The notes under the pieces were generated by a model that saw only the letters and a list, made by a program, of their open reading frames with translations, had not been told where the DNA came from and did not search any database. Below, piece by piece: positions 6,709 to 12,081 of a DNA stretch of 14,339 nucleotides (positions are counted from its first letter, which is position 1; each line of letters begins with the position of its first letter). This stretch comes from Ruminiclostridium sp. (GTDB lineage: Bacteria; Bacillota; Clostridia; Oscillospirales; Oscillospiraceae), in NCBI GenBank assembly GCA_021442645.1, contig JABUSR010000118.1, positions 1 through 14,339 of the forward strand. The letters are read 5' to 3'. The position numbers and the translations under genes are program-made.

Positions 6709-8169
6709 ATGGGACAGAAGGATCCCCGCTCCCTGCTGGCGCGTTTGCAGGATCATCACCGGGAGGGATATCTCTCCCTCCACATGCCCGGCCACAAGGA
6801 GAACACCGGCCTGGCTCCCTATCTGAGCGACCTGAATGCCGAACTGGATATCACCGAGCTGCCCGGGTTTGACGATCTCCACGCCCCCAAAGAGATTCTG
6901 GCAGACGCCATGAAACGGGCGGCCCAGGTCTGGGGCTCCACCCGGAGCTGGCTCCAGGTGAATGGTTCCAGCGGTGCCCTCCTGGCAGCCATCCGAGGCA
7001 TCACCCGCCGGGGGGATAAGATCCTGGTGGCCCGGCACTGTCACAAATCCATCTACCATGCCATCGAGCTCTGCGGTCTGGAGCCCGTCTTCCTGCTGCC
7101 CCCGGCGGAGGAGGCCTTTGGTCTGTCTGGGTCCATCTCCCCGGAGCAGGTAGAGAAAGCCTTGGAGGAGCATCCCGACGCCCGGCTCATCGTCTATCCC
7201 AGCCCCACCTATGACGGGGTCCTCAGCGATACGGCAGGGATCTGCGCTATAGCCCACGAGAAGGGGATCCCGGTGCTGGTGGACGAGGCCCATGGGGCCC
7301 ACCTGGGCCTGTGGCAGGTCTTCCCCCCATCGGCCATGGATCAGGGCGCCGACCTGGCCGTGGCCAGCCTTCATAAGATGCTGCCCAGCCTCACCCAGAC
7401 GGCCGTCCTCCACGGCAGAGACCGCCATGTAAATCTAATCGAGGTGAATCGGCAGACGGGTATCTTCCAGTCCAGCAGCCCTTCCTACCTGCTGATGGCC
7501 TCTATGGAGGGCTGTATCCGCCTGCTGGAGGAGGAGGGAGAACCCCTGCTCCGGCAGTGGAAAGCCCAGCTGGAGGACTTCGACCGGCAGGTGGCCGGGC
7601 TGAAGCATCTGCGGCTCCCCGGCCACGGGAAAGAAGCCGGGGAGACCTATCCCAATATCTTCGGCCTGGACCCCGCAAAGATCGTCATCTCCACCCGATG
7701 GAGTGCTCTGAGCGGGGTGGAGCTCATGACCCGCCTGCGGGAGGACTATAAAATCGAGCTGGAGATGGCTCTGGAGAACCATGCCGTGGCCATGACCGGC
7801 CTGGGCACCGACGATGACTTTGCCGGTCGGCTGGCCACAGCCCTGCTGGAGCTGGACGAGAAGTTCGGCCCCAACACGGAGGAACCGGAGCCCCTGGAGG
7901 CCATCACGGCCATCCCGCCCCGAAAAATGACCCTGGAAGCTGCCGCCATGGCCCCCGGCGGAGTGGACTTCCTCTACGACAGCATGGGGAAGGTCTGCGG
8001 GGAGTACATCTGGGCCTATCCCCCCGGTATCCCCCTTATCACCCCCGGCGAGGTCATCACCGTGGACCTAATCTGGGATGTGGAGCGTCTGTTCCAGGCC
8101 GGGGTAAAGCTGGTGGGAACCCGGGGCAAGCCGCCCTTCACCACTGTGTGGGTGGGGGAGGGGACCTGA
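6709..8169 (+). CDS. Orn/Lys/Arg decarboxylase family PLP enzyme
   Basis: A 486-residue enzyme of the short Orn/Lys/Arg decarboxylase type (PF01276 major domain plus PF03711 C-terminal domain), the length of Bacillus SpeA/YaaO-like proteins and much shorter than the 700+ residue E. coli forms. Characteristic text includes LHMPGHKENTG near the N-terminus, DITELPGFDDLHAP, VNGSSGALLAAI, ARHCHKS, VDEAHGAH (D192, H195) and ASLHKMLPSLTQ, in which K223 should bind PLP. The C-terminal part ends with YPPGIPLITPGE, the usual closing motif. It decarboxylates a basic amino acid to a diamine or agmatine for polyamine synthesis; which one is not determinable. The frame runs back to 6583, but AAGGAGG (6695-6701) and the promoter at 6619-6647 favour ATG 6709. 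No good terminator follows, so read-through toward scfA is possible, though scfA has its own strong promoter. Confidence 0.93.
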   Translation: MGQKDPRSLLARLQDHHREGYLSLHMPGHKENTGLAPYLSDLNAELDITELPGFDDLHAPKEILADAMKRAAQVWGSTRSWLQVNGSSGALLAAIRGITRRGDKILVARHCHKSIYHAIELCGLEPVFLLPPAEEAFGLSGSISPEQVEKALEEHPDARLIVYPSPTYDGVLSDTAGICAIAHEKGIPVLVDEAHGAHLGLWQVFPPSAMDQGADLAVASLHKMLPSLTQTAVLHGRDRHVNLIEVNRQTGIFQSSSPSYLLMASMEGCIRLLEEEGEPLLRQWKAQLEDFDRQVAGLKHLRLPGHGKEAGETYPNIFGLDPAKIVISTRWSALSGVELMTRLREDYKIELEMALENHAVAMTGLGTDDDFAGRLATALLELDEKFGPNTEEPEPLEAITAIPPRKMTLEAAAMAPGGVDFLYDSMGKVCGEYIWAYPPGIPLITPGEVITVDLIWDVERLFQAGVKLVGTRGKPPFTTVWVGEGT

Positions 8170-8211
8170 GCCCGGGGACCGGAAAACCCGCACCCTTCCC
8201 GGCGTTCCCCA

Positions 8212-8240
8212 TTGACATCCGGTCGAAAGTCCTTTATAAT
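8212..8240 (+). promoter_or_regulatory. Perfect consensus promoter of scfA
   Basis: TTGACA (8212-8217), a 17-bp spacer and TATAAT (8235-8240) match the vegetative consensus in every position. This implies strong transcription of the peptide gene unless repressed. Confidence 0.93.
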
Positions 8241-8249
8241 ATTTTCGAC
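8222..8249 (+). repeat. 7-bp inverted repeat spanning the scfA -10 box
   Basis: GTCGAAA (8222-8228) and TTTCGAC (8243-8249) are perfect inverted repeats 21 bp apart centre to centre (two helical turns), enclosing the -10 box at 8235-8240 and reaching the transcript start. A related TCGAAAG occurs at 8268-8274. The geometry fits an operator for a dimeric repressor; alternatively the arms could form a hairpin only in the DNA. Confidence 0.45.
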
Positions 8250-8287
8250 TATCACCCGGAAACGGGATCGAAAGGAGCTGTGCTCTT

Positions 8288-8434
8288 ATGAAGAGAATCC
8301 AAACTCTGGAGACGCGCGACCTGGCCAAGAGCCTGAAGACCGGCGGCTGCGGCGAATGCCAGACCTCCTGTCAGTCTGCTTGCAAGACCTCCTGTGGCCT
8401 TGCCAACCAGCAGTGCGAGAACAGCAATCGCTGA
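8288..8434 (+). CDS. scfA: SCIFF six-cysteine ranthipeptide precursor
   Basis: A 48-residue peptide gene. It starts MKRIQTLETRDLAKSLKTGG, a leader of the SCIFF type (six Cys in forty-five residues), then has cysteines at 21, 24, 28, 32, 36 and 43 in the core CGECQTSCQSACKTSC followed by GLANQQCENSNR. Precursors of this family (TIGR03973) are always encoded beside a radical SAM maturase, which links a Cys sulfur to a non-alpha carbon of another residue, forming a ranthipeptide. The biological role is unsettled; roles in signalling have been suggested. AAGGAG (8272-8277) is 10 nt from the ATG, behind a perfect promoter. Position 37, which I recall as the Thr acceptor in the C. thermocellum peptide CteA, is Gly here. 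Identification is very secure because of the core motif and the adjacent maturase. Confidence 0.96.
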   Translation: MKRIQTLETRDLAKSLKTGGCGECQTSCQSACKTSCGLANQQCENSNR

Positions 8435-8467
8435 GCTGCGGCTGAGTGATTGAACGTGGGAAAAGCT

Positions 8468-8505
8468 GCCGCCTGATCTCAGGATCAAGCGGCGCTTCCT
8501 TTTTT
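8468..8505 (+). terminator. Attenuator hairpin between scfA and scfB
   Basis: GCCGC-C-TGATC (8468-8478) pairs with GATCA-A-GCGGC (8483-8493) around a TCAG loop with one internal mismatch, followed by GCTTCC and TTTTTT (8500-8505). It lies 33 nt after the scfA stop and 25 nt before scfB, and no promoter is visible between. Partial termination would give much more peptide mRNA than maturase mRNA. Confidence 0.85.
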
Positions 8506-8530
8506 AATCGGCAAGAAGGAAACGAAAAGT

Positions 8531-9904
8531 ATGATTCATCAATACCAATTAGACGGATATAATATTGTCCTGGATGTGTACAGCGGCGCCGTTCACCTGG
8601 TGGACGAGGTGGCCTACGACATCATTTCCCTTTTTGAGGTCACCTCCAGGGAGGAAATCGTGGACAGGATGCTGGAGAAGTACGGCCATCTGGAGGATGT
8701 GAACGAACAGGAGATTCGTGACTGTATCGAGGATGTGCAGGCCCTGAAGGAGGCAGGTAAGCTCTTCTCCGAAGATTTGTGGAAGGATGTAGAGCAGGCC
8801 GCCTTTGAGGCCACGACCCCTGTCCTGAAGGCCATGTGCCTCCATGTGGCGCACACCTGCAACCTGAACTGCGACTACTGCTTCGCCAGCCAGGGGAACT
8901 ACCACGGGGACCGGGCCCTCATGTCCTTTGAGGTGGGTAAGCAGGCCCTGGATTTCCTCATCGCCAATTCCGGGACCCGGGTGAACCTGGAGGTGGACTT
9001 CTTCGGTGGAGAGCCCCTCATGAACTGGGATGTGGTGAAAGATCTGGTGGCCTACGCCCGCACCCAGGAACCTATTTACAATAAAAATTTCCGATTCACC
9101 CTTACCACCAACGGCGTCCTCCTGGACGACGAAGTCACCGAGTTCTGTAACCGGGAGATGCACAACGTAGTCCTGAGTCTGGACGGCCGCAGGGAGGTCC
9201 ACGATCGCCTGCGCAAGAACCTGGCCGGCCTGGGAAGCTACGACATCATCGTGCCCAAGTTTCAGGAGTTCGTAAAAAAGCGGGGCGACCGGGAGTACTA
9301 CATGCGAGGGACCTTTACCCACGACAACGTGGATTTCACGGAAGATATCTTCCATATGGCAGACCTGGGCTTTACCGAGCTGAGCATGGAGCCGGTGGTG
9401 AGCCCTCCCGGCGAGCCCTGGGCCCTCACCGAGGAGGACCTGCCCAAACTCTTTGAGCAGTACGAGATCCTGGCCCGGGAGATGATTCGCCGGAAGAAGG
9501 AGGGCCGTCCCTTCACCTTCTACCACTATATGATCGACCTGTCCGGGGGCCCTTGCCTCCACAAGCGGATGTCCGGCTGCGGCTCGGGCACCGAGTACCT
9601 GGCCGTCACCCCCTGGGGAGAGCTCTTCCCCTGCCACCAGTTTGTCAACGATCCTGACTACTCCATGGGCAATGTCTGGGACGGTGTGAAGAACACGGAA
9701 CTGGGGGAGAAATTCCACCGCTGCAACGTGGTGGCAAATCCCGACTGCCGGGACTGCTGGGCCCGGCTCTACTGCGCCGGTGGTTGCGCAGCCAACGCAT
9801 ACCACGCCACCGGCGACATCAACGGGACCTACGAATACGGCTGCGAGCTGTTCAAAAAGCGCATCGAGTGCGCCATCATGATTCATGCCGCAGAACAGGG
9901 ATAA
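8531..9904 (+). CDS. scfB: SCIFF radical SAM maturase
   Basis: A 457-residue radical SAM peptide maturase, the usual length for the SCIFF maturase family (CteB-like). Residues 1 to about 85 (from MIHQYQLDGYNIVLDVYSGA) resemble the PqqD-like recognition element that binds the precursor leader. The radical SAM core carries the CX3CX2C cluster site C110, C114, C117 (HTCNLNCDYCFA) and the GGEP motif at 159-162. The C-terminal SPASM region holds ten cysteines (342, 350, 368, 398, 406, 409, 415, 419, 438, 447), enough for two auxiliary [4Fe-4S] clusters. It should install the thioether crosslink(s) in ScfA. The ribosome site is modest (AAGGAA at 8516-8521), and the attenuator upstream should lower its level relative to scfA. 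A 70-residue gene follows after 24 nt. Confidence 0.96.
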   Translation: MIHQYQLDGYNIVLDVYSGAVHLVDEVAYDIISLFEVTSREEIVDRMLEKYGHLEDVNEQEIRDCIEDVQALKEAGKLFSEDLWKDVEQAAFEATTPVLKAMCLHVAHTCNLNCDYCFASQGNYHGDRALMSFEVGKQALDFLIANSGTRVNLEVDFFGGEPLMNWDVVKDLVAYARTQEPIYNKNFRFTLTTNGVLLDDEVTEFCNREMHNVVLSLDGRREVHDRLRKNLAGLGSYDIIVPKFQEFVKKRGDREYYMRGTFTHDNVDFTEDIFHMADLGFTELSMEPVVSPPGEPWALTEEDLPKLFEQYEILAREMIRRKKEGRPFTFYHYMIDLSGGPCLHKRMSGCGSGTEYLAVTPWGELFPCHQFVNDPDYSMGNVWDGVKNTELGEKFHRCNVVANPDCRDCWARLYCAGGCAANAYHATGDINGTYEYGCELFKKRIECAIMIHAAEQG

Positions 9905-9928
9905 CACCAGAAAGAGGAGGAATCTACC

Positions 9929-10141
9929 ATGGAAGTTAAGAAAGTGACCTATATTGGGGATGACATCGACGAACTCACCCGCCTTTTGGAGGACGGCATT
10001 GCAAAGATGGCCGAAAAGGGGTGGAGCCCCCACCGGGAGGATATGCTCAGCGGGACCTCTGTCCGGGTCATCTTCATCCGGGGGGCCTACGACGAGGAGG
10101 ACGAGGACGCTCTGGAGGCGCTGGCCAGCCTGGACGACTGA
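9929..10141 (+). CDS. Small acidic protein of unknown function in the scf operon
   Basis: A 70-residue protein I do not recognise, starting MEVKKVTYIGDDIDELTRLL. AGGAGG precedes the ATG at a normal distance and it lies 24 nt after scfB and 18 nt before the SanA-like gene, so it is a real member of the operon. The pattern is strand (VKKVTYIG), amphipathic helix (DELTRLLEDGIAKMAEKG), a loop WSPHRED, then a strand TSVRVIFIRG and an acidic tail rich in Asp and Glu. It has no cysteine, signal peptide or membrane segment, so it is cytosolic and cannot be a second SCIFF substrate. It could be a small alpha/beta partner or regulator of the peptide pathway, or unrelated. The base composition matches its neighbours. 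Confidence 0.78.
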   Translation: MEVKKVTYIGDDIDELTRLLEDGIAKMAEKGWSPHREDMLSGTSVRVIFIRGAYDEEDEDALEALASLDD

Positions 10142-10159
10142 TTTGGAGAGGAAACGGCC

Positions 10160-10816
10160 ATGCATAAGGGAAAAGGCCTGGTACGGAGGATCATTCTGAT
10201 TCTTCTCTGCCTGGCGGTCCTGGCGGCCGCCTTGGCCTTTGGCGTCAGTATGTATATGGTGTCTGTCACCGAGAGCCGGGTCCTCTTGCAGGAGGGAGAT
10301 TCCCCCGGGGAGGCCGACTGCATTCTGGTTCTGGGCTGCGGTCTGCGGCCCGACGGGTCCCCTACGCCTATGCTGTCCAGCCGGATCAGCCGGGCAGCGG
10401 AGCTTTACCACGCAGGGTGGGCCGGGAAGCTGCTCCTGTCTGGGGACAACAGCAGGGCAGATTACAACGAGGTGGCTGCCATGAAGGAGGGAATCCTGGA
10501 GTTGGGCGTTCCGGAGGAGGATATCGTTCAGGACTTTGCAGGCCTCTCCACCTACGACAGTCTGTACCGGGCCCGGTATATTTTTGGGGTAAAGAGTGTC
10601 ATTCTGGTGACCCAGGAGTACCATTTGTACCGGGCGCTCTATCTGGCAGAGGCGCTGGACCTGGAGGCCTGGGGTGTCCCGGCGACCCCCCGGAACGACG
10701 CCAAACAGCTGGTGCGGGACCTGCGGGAGGTGCTGGCCCGGGACAAAGACTTTTTCACGGCTGTCCTGCAGCCGAGGGCCAGAATTATGGGGGACCCCAT
10801 CCCATTCAGTTCATAA
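10160..10816 (+). CDS. SanA / YdcF (DUF218) family membrane-anchored protein
   Basis: A 218-residue protein with a single N-terminal membrane segment (residues 9-31, after a KGKGLVRR positive start) and a DUF218 domain (PF02698). The domain begins with ADCILVLGCGLRPDGSPTPM and continues with SSRISRAAELYHAGWAGKLL, LSGDNSRADYNEVAAMKEGI, STYDSLYRARYIF and VILVTQEYHLYRALYLAE, the normal order of conserved blocks. E. coli SanA of this family affects envelope barrier function and vancomycin exclusion; the biochemical activity remains unclear. The domain should face outside the membrane. The start has GGAGAGGA (10145-10152) 7 nt upstream and the gene lies 18 nt after the small acidic protein, so it is probably co-transcribed with scfB. 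A link to export or envelope action of the ranthipeptide is only speculation. Confidence 0.88.
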   Translation: MHKGKGLVRRIILILLCLAVLAAALAFGVSMYMVSVTESRVLLQEGDSPGEADCILVLGCGLRPDGSPTPMLSSRISRAAELYHAGWAGKLLLSGDNSRADYNEVAAMKEGILELGVPEEDIVQDFAGLSTYDSLYRARYIFGVKSVILVTQEYHLYRALYLAEALDLEAWGVPATPRNDAKQLVRDLREVLARDKDFFTAVLQPRARIMGDPIPFSS

Positions 10817-10826
10817 CAATAGACGG

Positions 10827-10862
10827 AAAAAGGCCGCAGAACGAGCTTCGTTCCGCGGCCTT
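10827..10862. terminator. Terminator between convergent SanA-like and Gx transporter genes
   Basis: A two-part stem, AAGGCCGC (10830-10837) with GCGGCCTT (10855-10862) and GAACGA (10839-10844) with TCGTTC (10848-10853), has a 3-nt loop. On the minus strand the one mismatch becomes a G-U pair and the stem ends in TTTTT, so it is best for the minus operon ending at 10876, but it can also serve the + gene ending at 10816. Confidence 0.88.
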
Positions 10863-10875
10863 CTGTCAGTTCGGG

Positions 10876-11373
10876 TCAGGTCTTCAGTTTATCCATGTGG
10901 TTCAGCAGGATCTGGGTGAGCTGGCCGGTGAAGAAGCCGGTAATAATGGCGGCAACCAGCAGAACGGGGGCATACCAGGCGATGGCAACGGTGCCGGAAA
11001 TGAATACCGCCACCGCCAGCTGCCCGGCGTTATGGGCGATAGCCCCCAGGACGCTCATGATCCAGATCTGGTTCCGGTTCATAATGGGCTTCAGCAGGGA
11101 CATGAGGACCCAGCACAGCAGGCCGCCGGCCAGGCTGTAGGCCATGGCCATGACGTTTCCGGCGATGATGTTGCCCAGAATAATACGGACGATGAGGATG
11201 GCCCCGGCCTCTTTCCAGCCCAAGGTCCAGATAGCGTAGAGGGTGATGACATTGGCGATGCCCAACTTGACCCCGGGAACGGCAAAGGGGAGGGGGATCT
11301 GGGCCTCAATGAGGAAGACAATCATAGAAATGGCCGTCAGCAGGGCCATATAGGTAAGTTTTTTGACGTTCAT
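10876..11373 (-). CDS. Gx transporter family / heptaprenyl diphosphate synthase component I-like membrane protein
   Basis: A 165-residue polytopic protein (about five helices) of the PF07456 type. Recognisable blocks are LLTAISMIVFLIEAQIPLPF, PGVKLGIANVITLYAIWTLG, a Gly-rich RIILGNIIAGNVMAMAYSLA, and SVLGAIAHNAGQLAVA. Proteins of this family were named after heptaprenyl diphosphate synthase but look like ECF-type S subunits, and in Listeria a relative (EetB) is needed for flavin-based extracellular electron transfer. It is the downstream partner of the NusG-domain-II gene, 33 nt away, in the same orientation. The start is supported by GGAG (11381-11384), 7 nt away. The substrate is unknown; a quinone-related or flavin-related role is inferred only from context. 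Confidence 0.88.
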   Translation of the reverse strand: MNVKKLTYMALLTAISMIVFLIEAQIPLPFAVPGVKLGIANVITLYAIWTLGWKEAGAILIVRIILGNIIAGNVMAMAYSLAGGLLCWVLMSLLKPIMNRNQIWIMSVLGAIAHNAGQLAVAVFISGTVAIAWYAPVLLVAAIITGFFTGQLTQILLNHMDKLKT

Positions 11374-11406
11374 GGTGTCACTCCGGCTTTCAGGGTTGGG
11401 TGGTGG

Positions 11407-11757
11407 TCATTGCGCGGGGATGACCTCCACGACCAGGCGGTTGGGCAGGCAGACGATAGGGTCTGCAGTCTGGTCAGTGGGCGCGTGGTGGACGCAAATC
11501 TGGTCTGGGCAGTTGGCTTCCTCCATGAAAACCACCCCGCCCCGAATGGTCACACGGTTGCACTGGCCGCTGTTGCTCTCGTAGGTGAGGGTTTGATCCT
11601 CAGAGAGGGGATAGGTGCCCTGGAGGGTGTCGTTCCAGGTGATACGAACCAGACCGCCGGGTTCCCGGGCGGAATGGACGAAGAAGATGCCGGCGATCCC
11701 GACCACCAACAGGAGGCATAGAATCCCCAGCCAGACCTTGGTGGATCGGCCTTTCAT
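11407..11757 (-). CDS. NusG domain II-containing exported protein
   Basis: A 116-residue protein with one N-terminal membrane helix (residues 8-27, VWLGILCLLLVVGIAGIFFV) and an extracytoplasmic NusG domain II (PF07009). Four cysteines outside the helix, C66 (SGQCNRV), C83 and C88 (ANCPDQICVHH) and C103 (PIVCLPNRLVVEV), follow the usual family pattern; the paired spacing could form disulfides or hold a cofactor. Despite the name it is not a transcription factor. The domain is found beside Gx transporter genes and FMN transferases, and the EetA protein of Gram-positive extracellular electron transfer is of this kind as I recall. GGAGG lies 6 nt before the ATG, and a TTGCTA-17-TAAACT promoter drives the two-gene operon. 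Confidence 0.9.
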   Translation of the reverse strand: MKGRSTKVWLGILCLLLVVGIAGIFFVHSAREPGGLVRITWNDTLQGTYPLSEDQTLTYESNSGQCNRVTIRGGVVFMEEANCPDQICVHHAPTDQTADPIVCLPNRLVVEVIPAQ

Positions 11758-11792
11758 GGCACACCTCCGGTATCAGCGGGATAGTTATTTTC

Positions 11793-11821
11793 AGTTTACC
11801 GCATTTGTAGCGGAATAGCAA
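11793..11821 (-). promoter_or_regulatory. Promoter of the NusG-II / Gx transporter operon
   Basis: On the minus strand TTGCTA (11821-11816), a 17-bp spacer and TAAACT (11798-11793). The predicted transcript start is about 30 nt before the ATG at 11757. It diverges from the riboswitch promoter. Confidence 0.72.
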
Positions 11822-11874
11822 GCCCGGCGGGGGAAAAAGCCCGCGATTTTCCGGCAGCAGGGAGAGAAAACCAC

Positions 11875-11903
11875 TTGACAACCCGGGATAAATGGGGTAC
11901 ACT
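11875..11903 (+). promoter_or_regulatory. Promoter of the Mn riboswitch / P-type ATPase transcript
   Basis: TTGACA (11875-11880), a 17-bp spacer and TACACT (11898-11903). Transcription should begin near 11910, directly at the 5' edge of the aptamer. Confidence 0.88.
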
Positions 11904-11910
11904 GAGCCCA

Positions 11911-11999
11911 ACAAAAAGGGAGTAGCTGGCACAGCGATGTGTACGCGCGGCGTCAATACGGGCACGGCCCCGCTTCGCGTTGAAATGGCGAGACTTTTG
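11911..11999 (+). ncRNA. yybP-ykoY manganese riboswitch aptamer
   Basis: The three conserved blocks of the yybP-ykoY class (RF00080) appear in order: AAAAAGGGAGTAGC (11913-11926), CGTCAATACG (11951-11960) and GGCGAGACTTTT (11987-11998). The first and last pair as the closing P1 stem (AAAAAG... with CTTTT). A hairpin with CGGGCACGGCCCCG-like pairing fills the middle. This class binds Mn2+ between its two conserved loops. It sits right after a promoter and before a P-type cation ATPase gene, one of the gene types it is known to control. Recognition is by eye, not by covariance search. Confidence 0.93.
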
Positions 12000-12039
12000 C
12001 AGCAATGGGAGCATTGCGGGCAAAAGGGCTCGTTTTTTT
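11989..12039 (+). terminator. Riboswitch expression platform terminator
   Basis: CGAG (11989-11992), TTTTGC (11995-12000) and GCAATG (12002-12007) pair with CATTGC (12012-12017), GCAAAA (12020-12025) and CTCG (12029-12032), followed by seven T (12033-12039). The 5' arm uses the GCGAGACTTTT strand that the aptamer needs for P1, so aptamer and terminator are mutually exclusive. Mn2+ binding should therefore allow read-through (ON switch). Confidence 0.88.
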
Positions 12040-12081
12040 ATTTCTCCCGTTGACGTTCCAACAGAGAAAGGAAGAACGGTC

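Noticed and set aside
8170..8211. GC-rich potential hairpin after the decarboxylase gene
   Set aside because: The pairing is irregular and no T-tract follows, so I do not call it a terminator.
8212..8445. A 77-codon + strand frame covering the scfA region in another frame
   Set aside because: It starts inside the promoter, has no ribosome site and overlaps the SCIFF peptide, which is unmistakable in its own frame.
8549..10624. A 691-codon open frame on the minus strand opposite scfB, the 70-aa gene and the SanA-like gene
   Set aside because: The + strand genes have ribosome sites and exact family motifs. The antisense product is rich in Gly, Val, Leu, His and Gln with no recognisable domain, as expected from GC-rich codon bias.
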